A stretch of 49,223 nt of DNA from Clostridiales bacterium (GCA_029226975.1 JAQXZB010000008.1:1-49223), one strand, 5' to 3'; positions 7,487 to 17,332 are shown, numbered from the stretch's first letter. Notes: a model not told the origin generated them from the letters alone. Numbers and translations are program-made.

Positions 7487-7984
7487 ATGAATAAGGTTGC
7501 TGTAACTATCAATTCAAGAAAATACACTGTCATGGCTGAGGAAAGCAGTGAGTACATACTCGGTCTTGCACAGCACATTAATGAGAAAATCGAAAAGGTG
7601 CTTACCGGCGGTACCAATGTTATGGGAGAAAGACCGCTTGTGCTTGCCGCCCTTAATATATGCGACGAGTATTTTAAGGTGAACGAGGCGGGGTATACAA
7701 TAAACGAGCAGTTAAAGGTCTGCAATTCAAAGCTTGCCGCCCAGACGGAGGAAAATCTGAAGCTTAAGCAGGAGCTTGAGCAAATGAAAAAAGAGCCGGA
7801 GCAGCTTTCCATAGGCGAGGACGGCTTTGACAATGCACAGCTTCAAAAAAAGCTTACCGAGGCTCAAAATCAGGTTAAGTTTTTGGAGGGACAGGTTAAG
7901 GTAATGGAAGAAAAGATAAAGGCTCAGAAAAAGGAATTCGCCGCAAGAGAGCGCGAAATGCTTGATCTGATAGATAATCAGTAA
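7487..7984 (+). CDS. zapA: cell division protein ZapA with C-terminal coiled coil
   Basis: ZapA binds FtsZ and bundles filaments at the division ring. Residues 1-95 form the ZapA domain (MNKVAVTINSRKYTV, then a helix with YILGLAQHINEKI). Residues 95-165 are a long charged coiled coil rich in Lys, Glu and Gln. At 165 residues it is longer than the roughly 90-residue Bacillus form, which is common in Clostridia. AAGGAG precedes the ATG. A TATAAT at 7442-7447 could be its -10 box but I see no good -35. The next gene starts 1 nt after its stop. Confidence 0.9.
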   Translation: MNKVAVTINSRKYTVMAEESSEYILGLAQHINEKIEKVLTGGTNVMGERPLVLAALNICDEYFKVNEAGYTINEQLKVCNSKLAAQTEENLKLKQELEQMKKEPEQLSIGEDGFDNAQLQKKLTEAQNQVKFLEGQVKVMEEKIKAQKKEFAAREREMLDLIDNQ

Positions 7985-7985
7985 A

Positions 7986-10028
7986 ATGGAGCTGCTTTCA
8001 CCTGCCGGCGGCACAGCTCAGCTAAAGGCGGCAATTCAATCCGGTGCGGACGCGGTGTACATGGGCGGTCCGAAATTCGGGGCAAGGTACAGCGCGCAGA
8101 ATTTCACCCTTGATGAAATGCGCACCATGATAGAATACTGCCATCTCTACGGTGCGGACGCACATATAACGGTTAATACCCTTATAAAGGAAACGGAGCT
8201 TGAGGAGGCGGCAAGGTATCTGTACGCCTTAAACGATATGTGCGCGGACGCGCTCATTATCCAGGATTTGGGGCTTGCGCGGCTGGCGCGGGAGATTATC
8301 CCGGATATGCCACTTCATGCAAGCACACAGATGACCGTAACCTCCCAGGAGGGTGTTAAATACCTAAAGGCTGCGGGGTTTTCGCGGGTGGTGCTTGCCA
8401 GGGAGCTTTCAAAAGAGGAGATTTACGGGATATGCCGCAGTACGGATATTGAAATTGAGGTCTTTGTACATGGTGCGATATGTATGTGCTATTCGGGACA
8501 GTGCCTTATGTCGAGTATACTCGGAGGAAGAAGCGGAAACCGCGGCCGATGCGCACAGCCCTGCCGTCTGCCCTATGAACTTGTAAAGGACGGCAAAGCA
8601 AAGGCTCATGGGTATCTTTTGAGTCCGAAGGATATGGCTCTTATAGAAGAACTTGGGGAGCTTGAGAAAATTGGTGTGACCTCCCTTAAGATTGAGGGAC
8701 GCTTAAAGCGTCCGGAATATGTAAGCGCGGTTACCGGGGTATACAGAAAATATCTTGACTATCCCTCGCGGGTAAGCCGCGGCGACTTGCGGGAGCTTCA
8801 AGACGCCTTTTCCCGTTCGGGCTTTACCGACGGATATTTCACTTCAAGGCTCGGAAAAGAAATGATGAGCCATGAAAATCCTTCAAACGCGCCGAAAAAC
8901 ACCTTTACCGAGGAAGCCAAAAAAAGAGCAGAAGAAAATGCAAATATACGGAAAATCCCGGTGAATATAAGCGCGTCATTGATTATCGGCAGTGAGCCGG
9001 AGGTTGTCATATATGACAATGACGGAAATTATGCATCTGCAAAGGGCGGTGCCATATGCGAAAAAGCCGACAGCAGACCGATAGATACCGAAAGAGTGAA
9101 AAAACAGCTTGAAAAGTTAGGTCAGACGCCCTTTGAAGCCGAAAGAACAGATGTTTTTGCAAACGAGGGGGTAACGGTTTCGATAAGTGCCTTAAACGAG
9201 GCAAGGAGAGAAGCCGCAAAGACCTTAACCGATATGCGATCACAGCGCGTACCCGGCAGAAAGTGCGGCTTTGAAATTCCGGCGGCGGTAAAAAGAGAGC
9301 CTGAAACGGCGATTGTGTGCAGTGTGCGCACAAGGGAGCAGGCAAGGGCTGCGTCAGAGGCGGGAATAGAGCGAATATATGCGCCCGCTTGGGTTGTTGA
9401 TGCCTCAAACAGTGCCTTTGTTACGGCTCTGTCGCCGATATATCATAGTGAGGAGATAAAAACCCGCGGAGTGCTTGCTCCGTCCGGGGCGGCGGTTTGG
9501 GCTTATTCGGACAGGGAGCTTTACGGGGATTTTAGGTTAAACGTTACAAACTCAATGACCGCAAATGCCTTTGAGGGCTTAAAGTCGGTTACCCTTTCGC
9601 CGGAGTTAAACTTAGGGGAAATAAAGGCTGTTACCGAGAAAATGCAAATACCCGCAGAGGTGATAGGCTACGGGAAAATTGGGCTTATGCTTATGAAAAA
9701 CTGTCCCGTAAAGGCTTTGGGTCACTGCCGAAGGGACGGCGGGGAATACCGGCTTCGGGACAGAAAGCATGAGGAATTTTCCTTTATATGCCATGAGGGC
9801 TGTGTGTGTGAGTTGTTAAATTCAAAGCCCATATTCATGGCTGATAAAATGCGTGAGCTTTTGGAAACGAATATAGATTATATAAGGCTTGTCTTTACCG
9901 ACGAGGATTACAGACAATGCAAAGAGATAATACAATTATACAAGGCAGCCCTTTGTATGAATAAAATAAAGAACCCGTTTGAGGTAAACGGATTTACAAG
10001 AGGGCATTTTTTCAGAGGTGTTGAATAA
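7986..10028 (+). CDS. U32 family protein (peptidase-like; probable RNA hydroxylation factor)
   Basis: A 680-residue U32 protein with the signature EVFVHGAICMCYSGQC (around residue 155) and further cysteines (CAQPC nearby; a second group CPVKALGHC near 580). U32 members once called collagenases are now known as Fe-S proteins that hydroxylate RNA: TrhP (tRNA 5-hydroxyuridine) and RlhA (23S rRNA C2501). The length, with a second half beyond the roughly 420-residue TrhP core, is closer to RlhA. The true substrate is not decided by sequence. It sits between zapA and maf with 1-nt and 0-nt gaps, so the three are co-translated. Confidence 0.85.
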   Translation: MELLSPAGGTAQLKAAIQSGADAVYMGGPKFGARYSAQNFTLDEMRTMIEYCHLYGADAHITVNTLIKETELEEAARYLYALNDMCADALIIQDLGLARLAREIIPDMPLHASTQMTVTSQEGVKYLKAAGFSRVVLARELSKEEIYGICRSTDIEIEVFVHGAICMCYSGQCLMSSILGGRSGNRGRCAQPCRLPYELVKDGKAKAHGYLLSPKDMALIEELGELEKIGVTSLKIEGRLKRPEYVSAVTGVYRKYLDYPSRVSRGDLRELQDAFSRSGFTDGYFTSRLGKEMMSHENPSNAPKNTFTEEAKKRAEENANIRKIPVNISASLIIGSEPEVVIYDNDGNYASAKGGAICEKADSRPIDTERVKKQLEKLGQTPFEAERTDVFANEGVTVSISALNEARREAAKTLTDMRSQRVPGRKCGFEIPAAVKREPETAIVCSVRTREQARAASEAGIERIYAPAWVVDASNSAFVTALSPIYHSEEIKTRGVLAPSGAAVWAYSDRELYGDFRLNVTNSMTANAFEGLKSVTLSPELNLGEIKAVTEKMQIPAEVIGYGKIGLMLMKNCPVKALGHCRRDGGEYRLRDRKHEEFSFICHEGCVCELLNSKPIFMADKMRELLETNIDYIRLVFTDEDYRQCKEIIQLYKAALCMNKIKNPFEVNGFTRGHFFRGVE

Positions 10029-10622
10029 ATGGAAAAATTTATCTTAGCCTCCGGCTCGCCCAGAAGACGTGAGCTTTTGGAGAGTATGGGGCTTGATTTT
10101 AAGGTTATGGTATCCGATGCGGATGAAAATATTGCCGATGCCGAGGCGGTGCCGGCACCGATATATGTGCAGGAGCTTGCTCTTATAAAGGCGGCGGCAG
10201 TATCGGCACAGGCACCCAAGGGGAGCGTTATAATCGCTGCGGACACGATAGTTACCATTGACTCGGACATTATGGGTAAGCCTGCCGATGAGGAGGAAGC
10301 GTATTTAATGCTAAAAGCACTAAGCGGCAGAAGCCATGAGGTGTATACGGGCATATGCGTTATGAGAAAAAGCGACGGAAAAACCTGTTGCCGCAGTGTT
10401 AAAACCGAGGTGGTTTTTAAGACCCTAAGCGACAAGCGTATATATGAGTATATAAATACCAAAGAGCCCATGGATAAAGCGGGCGCTTACGGTATACAGG
10501 GCAAGGGTGCGCTGTTGATAAAGGAAATACGCGGCGATTACCAAAATGTTGTGGGGTTAAGCGTAAGCGAGCTTGCGGATATGTTAGAGGATGAGTTTGA
10601 TATAGATATTTTGAATGTATAA
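10029..10622 (+). CDS. maf: Maf-like nucleoside triphosphate pyrophosphatase
   Basis: A 197-residue cytosolic enzyme of the Maf/ITPase fold that hydrolyses dTTP, UTP or modified nucleotides to monophosphates. It begins with the signature LASGSPRRRELL, has the AADTIV segment with a catalytic Asp, and the C-terminal AGAYGIQGKGA motif. The ATG follows the previous stop codon with no gap. Maf genes often lie next to mreB, as here, and overproduction in Bacillus blocks septation. Confidence 0.95.
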   Translation: MEKFILASGSPRRRELLESMGLDFKVMVSDADENIADAEAVPAPIYVQELALIKAAAVSAQAPKGSVIIAADTIVTIDSDIMGKPADEEEAYLMLKALSGRSHEVYTGICVMRKSDGKTCCRSVKTEVVFKTLSDKRIYEYINTKEPMDKAGAYGIQGKGALLIKEIRGDYQNVVGLSVSELADMLEDEFDIDILNV

Positions 10623-10634
10623 GGAGAGAGGAAA

Positions 10635-11636
10635 ATGGGTATTTTTTCAAGAGATATGGGAATAGACCTGGGAACTGCCAATACGCTGATCTACGCGCGG
10701 GGCAAGGGCATTGTGGTGAGAGAGCCTTCTGTTGTGGCAATCGACCGCTACAGCGGCAAGGTGCTTGCGGTGGGAAACGAGGCCAGTGAAATGATCGGCA
10801 GAACGCCGGAAAACATAATAGCGGTGCGCCCCATGCGGGACGGGGTTATTGCGGATTTTGACATAACCCAGGCAATGATACACAAATTCATGGAAAAGGT
10901 AAACGCCGGCGGGATATTAAAGCCCAGAGTGATTGTGTGCATACCGTCGGGCATAACCGAGGTTGAGAAAAGAGCCGTAGAGGACGCGGTTTTGCAGGCG
11001 GGAGCCAAGGAGGCGGTACTCATGGAGGAGCCTATGTGCGCGGCAATAGGCGCAGGACTGCCCGTAAACAGCGCAACGGGAAATATGATTGTTGACATAG
11101 GCGGCGGAACTACCGAGGTGGCGGTTATATCCTTAGGCGGAATAGTAAATTCGAGGTCCATAAGAATTGCCGGGGACGCCTTAAACAGCGCCATAAGAAA
11201 TTACTTAAAAAAGGAATCGGGAATAAACATAGGAGAAAGAATGGCGGAGGAGATAAAAACCACAATCGGCTCAGCCTTTGAGGACGATGAGGAGGGTATC
11301 TTCGATGTAAGGGGCAGAGATGTTACAACAGGACTGCCCAAAACCTGCCGTATAAGAGAAAGCGAAATAAGAGAAGCCATGAAGGAGAATTTAGGCGAGA
11401 TGCTTGAGGCAATAAAGCTGACGCTTGAAAACACGCCGCCGGAGCTTGCGGCGGATATAATGGACAGGGGAATAATGCTCACCGGCGGCGGTGCGCTCAT
11501 AAAGGGCATTGACAGGTTTATTTCCGAGGAAATAGGCATTGCGGCTCATGTGGCAGAGTATCCGCTTGACTGCGTGGCGGTGGGAACGGGAAAATCCCTT
11601 GAAAATATCAAAGAGCTCATAGCGAAGAAAGGCTGA
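10635..11636 (+). CDS. mreB: rod shape-determining protein MreB (actin homologue)
   Basis: A 333-residue actin-fold ATPase that forms membrane filaments guiding lateral wall synthesis. Phosphate loop 1 (DLGTANT, residues 11-17), phosphate loop 2 (DIGGGTTEVAV, about 155) and the adenosine motif (LTGGGALIKG, about 282) are intact. AAGGAGAGAGG precedes the ATG. It lies 12 nt after maf and 14 nt before mreC in one operon through PBP2 and minC. Confidence 0.97.
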   Translation: MGIFSRDMGIDLGTANTLIYARGKGIVVREPSVVAIDRYSGKVLAVGNEASEMIGRTPENIIAVRPMRDGVIADFDITQAMIHKFMEKVNAGGILKPRVIVCIPSGITEVEKRAVEDAVLQAGAKEAVLMEEPMCAAIGAGLPVNSATGNMIVDIGGGTTEVAVISLGGIVNSRSIRIAGDALNSAIRNYLKKESGINIGERMAEEIKTTIGSAFEDDEEGIFDVRGRDVTTGLPKTCRIRESEIREAMKENLGEMLEAIKLTLENTPPELAADIMDRGIMLTGGGALIKGIDRFISEEIGIAAHVAEYPLDCVAVGTGKSLENIKELIAKKG

Positions 11637-11650
11637 GAGAGGTAAGAATT

Positions 11651-12472
11651 ATGCCGTTTTTAAAAAAGAAAGCGAAAATAGCGGTTATAATTGTGGCGGC
11701 AGTGGCGGCGCTGGGCATTGTTACGGCGCATTTTGCGGGGCAAAATCCCGTCACTAACGTCATAAGAACGGTGATGTCACCGTTTCAGAGCGGTTTTTCC
11801 TATATCGGCTACAAATTAAGCCGCGCCGTAAATTTTATTTGGGAGGCGGATACATACCGCGCCGAGAACGAGGAACTTTCAGCAAGGCTTGCGCAGCTTG
11901 AACAGCAGAGCAAGGAAACTGCCCAGTACAGAGTGGAAAACGAGCGTCTTTCGGAACTTCTCGATTTGAAAAATTCCCTGTCGCAGTTTGAAACCGTTGC
12001 GGCAAGCGTAATCGGCTATTCAAAAAATAACTGGTACGATAAAATAGAAATAAACAAAGGCACATTAAACGGAATAGAAAAGGGAAATCCCGTAATATGC
12101 AGTGACGGTATCGTCGGGCTTGTGGAGGAAGCGGGTCCCGACTGGGCTGTGGTTTCAACGGTTATAAACCCCGACTCGGCTGTGGGAATAAGAGTTACGA
12201 GGACCGGCGATGTGGGCGTTGCCGAGGGTGACGATGATTTGTGCATGAATTCCATGTGCAAGCTGACCTTTATAGACAAGGGGGTAAATATTATAGTCGG
12301 AGATTTATTGGAAACCTCCGGCGCGGGCGGAATTTATCCGGCAGGCTTCATTGTCGGCACAATACGGGAAATAAGCTCGGACAATATGGGAATACTGAAT
12401 TATGCGGTTATCGAGCCGAAAGCGGATTTTTCAAGGCTGCATGAGGTTTTGGTAATAAATAAGATAAAGTAG
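11651..12472 (+). CDS. mreC: rod shape-determining protein MreC
   Basis: A 273-residue bitopic membrane protein that links MreB and MreD to PBP2. A short basic N-terminus precedes one membrane helix (about residues 9-27), then a coiled coil (about 65-105) and the periplasm-side double beta-barrel with NKGTLNGIEKGNPVI and the GGIYPAGFIVGT loop. Length and layout are typical. It is followed by mreD after 13 nt. Confidence 0.95.
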   Translation: MPFLKKKAKIAVIIVAAVAALGIVTAHFAGQNPVTNVIRTVMSPFQSGFSYIGYKLSRAVNFIWEADTYRAENEELSARLAQLEQQSKETAQYRVENERLSELLDLKNSLSQFETVAASVIGYSKNNWYDKIEINKGTLNGIEKGNPVICSDGIVGLVEEAGPDWAVVSTVINPDSAVGIRVTRTGDVGVAEGDDDLCMNSMCKLTFIDKGVNIIVGDLLETSGAGGIYPAGFIVGTIREISSDNMGILNYAVIEPKADFSRLHEVLVINKIK

Positions 12473-12485
12473 AGGTTGTCAGGCG

Positions 12486-12983
12486 ATGAAAAATGTAAAG
12501 CTGGGTGTATGGATATTTATACTGGCGATTATTGATACAACGGTGCTTAATTATGCGCGCGTAATGGGCGCGGTGCCGTCACTGCTTTTTGCGTTTATTG
12601 TATCCGCCGCACTTTTGGAGGATACCTTTACGGCATCTGCGGTGATTACCATGCTGTGCGCCGCCGCGGCGGGTGCCCTGGGAGGGCGAAGCTTTGCGGT
12701 TGTGTTTATATTGTATTCCCTTTGCGGAATATGGGTGTTTAACATAAGAAACAAGCCGAGATATACAAAAAATATTATAAAGGCTCTTGTTCATACCGCA
12801 CTTTGGGGTGTGATAAGCGAGGCAATACTGTATTTTACGGTGCTGTTTAATTTTAATCTGCGCGAGATTATAGCTTCTGCGGTATATCCCGCTTTGTATG
12901 ATATGATTGCCGTACTGATTATATATCCGCTGCTTGAAGCGAGCGTTTATAAAAATTCCGCTTCAAAAAAACTCATTGTATAA
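12486..12983 (+). CDS. mreD: rod shape-determining protein MreD
   Basis: A 165-residue integral membrane protein with five or six predicted helices, the standard MreD size. Sequence of MreD is weakly conserved; the call rests on length, hydrophobicity and position between mreC and PBP2. An early T-V-L-N-Y-A-R segment fits the usual start of the family. GAGGTTGTCAGGCG precedes the ATG, a modest ribosome binding site. Confidence 0.9.
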   Translation: MKNVKLGVWIFILAIIDTTVLNYARVMGAVPSLLFAFIVSAALLEDTFTASAVITMLCAAAAGALGGRSFAVVFILYSLCGIWVFNIRNKPRYTKNIIKALVHTALWGVISEAILYFTVLFNFNLREIIASAVYPALYDMIAVLIIYPLLEASVYKNSASKKLIV

Positions 12984-12998
12984 AGGAGAAAAGCTCAA

Positions 12999-15101
12999 AT
13001 GCCCAATTCAAAGGTTAGAATGACGGTTCTTAAGCTTATTATGATTATTATGCTTGCGGCAATAGCCTACAAGCTTTTTGACTTACAGATAATAAACGGC
13101 GAAACATATCTTGAGGTTGCAAACGACAGACTTGTGACCAATATAACCCAAAAGGCTCCCAGGGGCGAAATACTCGACCGTTACGGCGAGCCGCTGGTAA
13201 CAAATCAGGTTTCTTATAATGTTGTGCTGCAGCGGGCGGGCATGAACGACGCGGAGCTTAACAACGTTATTTACAGACTTGTGGCGGTGCTGTATTCGGA
13301 AAACTGCGAATACAACGATACGCTTCCCATAAGCTTTTCGCCGTATACATACAATTTTACGGATGAAAACGGCGACGGGAGTACGGAGGACGAAAAAAAT
13401 GCCTGGTTTGAAAACAACAAATACAAGGATGACAAAATAACGGCGGATATGAGCGCGGACGCGGTAATAGAAGCCTATAAGGAAATATACGGCGTTTCGG
13501 ATGAGTTTGATATAGATTCGCAAAGGCGCATTGTCGGAATAAGATATGAGGCACAGCTTAGGGGCTTTTCATCGGTATCGCCCTTTGTTGCGGCGGATAA
13601 TGTGACCGTAAACGCGGTTGCAAAGCTTAAGGAAATACAGCTTAGAGGAATTTCCATAACCAATGATTATATACGCAGCTATGCTCAGCCGGGGCTTGCG
13701 ACCCATATTTTGGGCAGAACAGGCAGAATAAACGCGGAGGAATATGCCGAGCTGTCACAGTCGGGATACGGAATGAACGACATGATAGGCAAGCAGGGCA
13801 TTGAAAAATCCGAGGAAAAATATCTTCGCGGAACGGACGGAACAGCCGGCTCCATGAAACGTGTAAACGGCAAGGAGATTACCTTGGTTGAAAATGTTGC
13901 GCCGGTTTCGGGAAACAATGTTATACTGACTGTTGATTCCAAGCTGCAAAGAGTTGTGGAGGAGTCATTGGGGAAAAACATAAACAATATACGCGCTTCA
14001 AGCACCGGCGAAAAGACCGGCGAGGACTGCGTTTCGGGCGCGGCGGTGGTGCTTGATGTGAAATCCTCGGACGTGCTTGCGATGGTGTCTTATCCAAGCT
14101 ATGATATGTCGCGGTTTAACGAGGACTACGACAGCCTTATTTCAAATGACGCAAAGCCCATGTGGAACAGAGCCGTAAGCGGTCTTTACAGCCCCGGCTC
14201 TACCTTTAAGCCCCTTACCGCGATTGCCGCACTTCAGTCGGGAAAGTTAGGACTTAACGAGATTATACATGATGACGGTATTTATACAGTTTACGCGGAC
14301 TATCAGCCCGCCTGCTGGATTTGGACGGACAGCCATGGCACGCAGACCCATGGAGATCAGAATGTCAGCGCGGCGATAGAAAACTCCTGCAACTACTTCT
14401 TCTATGAGGTGGGAAGGAGAATGGGAATAAAAACCATAGACGAATACGCAACGCGCTTCGGCTTGGGAGATTATACCGGAATAGAGCTTGACGAGGAGGC
14501 AAAGGGTGCGGTTGCAAGCCCGGATTATAAAAAATCCATAATAAAGAATGTAACAAGCCGCGACTGGTATGACGGTGATACTCTTCAGGCGGCTATCGGT
14601 CAGTCCTACAGCCTGTTTACGCCGGTGCAGCTTGCCTCATATGCCGCAACCATTGCAAACGGAGGAACAAGGTACAAGGTGCATCTGGTAAAGAGCATAC
14701 GCTCGTCCATGGACGGAACGCTTGTCAAGGAAACCCAGCCGGAGGTTTTGGAGCAGGTGGATATTGAGCCGCAAAATATGACGGCGGTCAAAAACGGAAT
14801 GAAGCGGGTTGTGGACGAGGGAAGTGCCGCGTCGGTATTTACCAACTACGCAATCGCCATAGGCGGAAAAACCGGTACCGCACAGGTGGGTGACGGCTCA
14901 AACAACGCGGTGTTTATTGCCTACGCTCCCTTTGACGACCCGAAGATTGCCGTTGCGGTAGTGCTGGAGCATGGCGTAAGGGGTGTAAATGCGGCTCAGG
15001 TGGCAAAGGAAATATTCGATTATTATTTTAATCTAAATGAGGCTGTACCCTCGCCGTCACCACAAGCGGCGCCGGCTGAGGAAAATGCGCTTATGAGATA
15101 A
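12999..15101 (+). CDS. mrdA: penicillin-binding protein 2 (elongasome D,D-transpeptidase)
   Basis: A 700-residue class B penicillin-binding protein that cross-links peptidoglycan during elongation. One N-terminal membrane helix (about 8-26) is followed by the dimerisation domain and the transpeptidase. Active-site motifs are SxxK as STFK (Ser about 401), SxN as SCN (about 463) and KTG (about 623). The C-terminus is a short Pro/Ala-rich tail (PSPSPQAAPAEE). AAAGGAGAAAAG precedes the ATG. Placement after mreD marks it as the MreBCD partner. The usual partner rodA is not in this window. Confidence 0.95.
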   Translation: MPNSKVRMTVLKLIMIIMLAAIAYKLFDLQIINGETYLEVANDRLVTNITQKAPRGEILDRYGEPLVTNQVSYNVVLQRAGMNDAELNNVIYRLVAVLYSENCEYNDTLPISFSPYTYNFTDENGDGSTEDEKNAWFENNKYKDDKITADMSADAVIEAYKEIYGVSDEFDIDSQRRIVGIRYEAQLRGFSSVSPFVAADNVTVNAVAKLKEIQLRGISITNDYIRSYAQPGLATHILGRTGRINAEEYAELSQSGYGMNDMIGKQGIEKSEEKYLRGTDGTAGSMKRVNGKEITLVENVAPVSGNNVILTVDSKLQRVVEESLGKNINNIRASSTGEKTGEDCVSGAAVVLDVKSSDVLAMVSYPSYDMSRFNEDYDSLISNDAKPMWNRAVSGLYSPGSTFKPLTAIAALQSGKLGLNEIIHDDGIYTVYADYQPACWIWTDSHGTQTHGDQNVSAAIENSCNYFFYEVGRRMGIKTIDEYATRFGLGDYTGIELDEEAKGAVASPDYKKSIIKNVTSRDWYDGDTLQAAIGQSYSLFTPVQLASYAATIANGGTRYKVHLVKSIRSSMDGTLVKETQPEVLEQVDIEPQNMTAVKNGMKRVVDEGSAASVFTNYAIAIGGKTGTAQVGDGSNNAVFIAYAPFDDPKIAVAVVLEHGVRGVNAAQVAKEIFDYYFNLNEAVPSPSPQAAPAEENALMR

Positions 15102-15124
15102 GCTGTTGAAAGGGGGAATTACAA

Positions 15125-15835
15125 ATGAATGACGAAATCATCAAGCTTAAGGGCACGGGTGACGGCGTTAAGATATTCATGTCCCCGAAGGTGGAATTTT
15201 CGGAGATTGTAAAGGCGCTTTACGGAAAGCTTGACGAATTTCGGCGGTTTTTCGGGAGCGGTAAATGCAATATATACTTTATAGGCCGAGAAGTCGGTAC
15301 AGGCGACAAAATAAGGCTCGAATCAATTGCAAAAACCATGCTTCCCGCATCAACGGTGCATTACGGAGAAAAACCGCTGTTCTTGCGGCACAAGGAGGAG
15401 GAAAAGCCCGATCCCGAAAAGGAGCATGAGCAAAAGCTTGAGGAGGCAAGGGAGCTTGTCGAGGAGAGAGTAAGACTTCGCAAAGAAGCGGTGGCAACGA
15501 ATTTCAAGCGCAGCCGCGCAAGGTACTTTGAGGGCGATGTGAGCGGCGGCAACACCATAGAGTCGGACGGGCATCTCATTCTTATGGGCGATGTTTTGGA
15601 GGACGGATGTGTGAGCGCGTCCGGGAATGTTATAATTTTAGGCAGACTTTTGGGCAGAGCCCATGCCGGAAACCTCGGCAGCCGCGAGGCATACATACTC
15701 GCACTGGATTTTTTGCCCCGGGAAATACAAATCGCCGATATGCGAACTTATCCGCAACCCCCGGAAAACGGCTCATTTATGGCAAAAATCGACGGTGAAG
15801 AAATTTTTATTGAAAAATTTGGCATAAATCTGTAG
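15125..15835 (+). CDS. minC: septum site-determining protein MinC
   Basis: A 236-residue inhibitor of FtsZ assembly that acts with MinD to block division away from midcell. Residues 1-95 form the N-terminal FtsZ-inhibiting domain, a charged linker (about 95-135, rich in Glu/Lys/Arg) follows, then the right-handed beta-helix domain with GGNTIESDGHLILMGDV and ASGNVIILGRLLGRAHAG, which binds MinD. AAAGGGGGAA precedes the ATG. The gene lies 23 nt after PBP2. Confidence 0.95.
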   Translation: MNDEIIKLKGTGDGVKIFMSPKVEFSEIVKALYGKLDEFRRFFGSGKCNIYFIGREVGTGDKIRLESIAKTMLPASTVHYGEKPLFLRHKEEEKPDPEKEHEQKLEEARELVEERVRLRKEAVATNFKRSRARYFEGDVSGGNTIESDGHLILMGDVLEDGCVSASGNVIILGRLLGRAHAGNLGSREAYILALDFLPREIQIADMRTYPQPPENGSFMAKIDGEEIFIEKFGINL

Positions 15836-15915
15836 ACAAGAAAGAAAATCTGTGATATAATATAAACGAGTAGGCTCTTAATTAGACTAACTTGGATAAA
15901 ATACACAAAATCCAA
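15833..15915 (+). promoter_or_regulatory. minD promoter and leader hairpin
   Basis: TAGACA (15833-15838), a 17-nt spacer and TATAAT (15856-15861), overlapping the end of minC. The leader contains the perfect hairpin TTGGAT/ATCCAA (15892-15897 with 15910-15915). It allows minD to be expressed apart from the mre operon. Confidence 0.7.
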
Positions 15916-15952
15916 CGGAGCTTTTATACAAAACAACCGAAAGGGTGTAATC

Positions 15953-16756
15953 ATGGGTAAAATTGTAATGGTCGCATCGGGCAAAGGCGGAACGGGAAAA
16001 ACCACCGCAACGGCAAATATAGGAGCGGCATTGGCTCTTAGAGGTCATTTGACAGCGGTCATTGACATGGACATAGGCTTAAGAAATCTCGATGTAGCTC
16101 TGGGGTTGGAAAGCAATATAGTATACGATGTGGCGGAGGCCATTGAGGGGACGTGCAGTCTTGACGATGTACTGATTAAGGACACGCGCTTTGAAAATCT
16201 GTACTTTGCCGCTTCGCCGCAGACGCGCTCAAGCATTGACGCAAATGAAGAAAGGCTCAGAGAATTCTGGGATAATGTAAGAAACAGATTTGAATACTGT
16301 ATCGTTGACGCTCCTGCCGGAATAAGCGGAGGATTTTCATATGTAATCGACAGTGCAGACTGTGCGGTTATAGTGACGCTTCCCGAAACGGCGTCCCTAA
16401 GAGACGGTGACAGAGTTATTTCGATTATGGAGCAAAAGGGTATAGAGGATATACGAATGGTGATAAACCGCGTTCGCCCCTCAATGATTGAGAGGGGAAT
16501 AATGATGGACGCCGACAGATGCATGGATATGTTAGGCGTAAAAATGCTCGGAATTGTTCCCGATGACGAGGAGCTTATAATTTCCAATCTGCGCGCAGAG
16601 CTTGCGATAAGCAATCCCAACTCGGCGGCGGGCAGAGCGTTTTTGAATATCGCGGCGAGATTATGCGGCGAGGAAATACCCATAATGGACATAAGCGACA
16701 AAATGGGATTTTTCAAGCGGCTGGGCTTCCTCTTCGGAGGAGGACGGAATTTGTAG
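15953..16756 (+). CDS. minD: septum site-determining protein MinD
   Basis: A 267-residue membrane-associated ATPase of the ParA/MinD family that recruits MinC. The deviant Walker A KGGTGKT carries the signature K11 and the P-loop K16. DMDIGLRNLD follows as the second conserved block. The C-terminus (FFKRLGFLFGGG) is the amphipathic membrane-targeting helix, so ATP-dependent membrane binding is expected. The next gene is mgsA; minE, which often follows minD in Clostridia, is absent here. Confidence 0.96.
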   Translation: MGKIVMVASGKGGTGKTTATANIGAALALRGHLTAVIDMDIGLRNLDVALGLESNIVYDVAEAIEGTCSLDDVLIKDTRFENLYFAASPQTRSSIDANEERLREFWDNVRNRFEYCIVDAPAGISGGFSYVIDSADCAVIVTLPETASLRDGDRVISIMEQKGIEDIRMVINRVRPSMIERGIMMDADRCMDMLGVKMLGIVPDDEELIISNLRAELAISNPNSAAGRAFLNIAARLCGEEIPIMDISDKMGFFKRLGFLFGGGRNL

Positions 16757-16862
16757 CGTCATTGCGTTACAAGTAAATACAGTGAACAGCGCGTAAGCGG
16801 GCATACCGTTTGGGCGTAATATAATGTTTTTTTAGCAGCGGAGAATAAAGGAGGTAGAAACA

Positions 16863-17270
16863 GTGAATATAGCTTTGATTGCTCATGACAAGAAAAAAGA
16901 ATTGATGGCACAGTTTTGCATTGCGTATAAGGGGATTTTATCGCAGCATTCTTTATATGCCACAGGTACAACGGGGAAAGTGATCATTGAAAACACAGGA
17001 TTAAATGTTTACCGGTTTCTGTCCGGGCCTCAGGGCGGCGATCAGCAGATAGGTGCGAGAATTGCGTATAACGAAATTGATTTGGTTTTGTTTTTCAGAG
17101 ATCCGTTAAATGCCGAAAGCTATGAGCCGGACGTGTTCTCGCTTTTGAGATTATGCGATATGCACAACATACCCATTGCGACCAATTCGGCAACGGCAGA
17201 GGTGCTTATTCATGGTCTGGAACGCGGTGATCTTGACTGGCGAGATATTGTAAATCCGAAAACAAGATAA
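16863..17270 (+). CDS. mgsA: methylglyoxal synthase
   Basis: Converts dihydroxyacetone phosphate to methylglyoxal and phosphate, a bypass used when phosphate is low or sugar phosphate builds up. The 135 residues cover the standard enzyme. [11 protein letters not shown] contains the catalytic Asp (D60), and FFRDPL and [10 protein letters not shown] are also conserved. The start is GTG 16863, preceded by AAAGGAGG with 7 nt spacing. A TATAAT at 16820-16825 may be its -10 box. The terminator at 17285-17310 ends the unit. Confidence 0.95.
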   Translation: MNIALIAHDKKKELMAQFCIAYKGILSQHSLYATGTTGKVIIENTGLNVYRFLSGPQGGDQQIGARIAYNEIDLVLFFRDPLNAESYEPDVFSLLRLCDMHNIPIATNSATAEVLIHGLERGDLDWRDIVNPKTR

Positions 17271-17284
17271 ATCGCAAATATCTT

Positions 17285-17310
17285 AAAAGCTGTTGTTAAA
17301 CAGCTTTTTG
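17285..17310 (+). terminator. terminator after mgsA
   Basis: AAAAGCTGTT pairs with AACAGCTTTT across a very short loop, followed by further T. It lies 15 nt past the mgsA stop. Confidence 0.85.
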
Positions 17311-17332
17311 TGTTGATATATCGGGGGAAATT

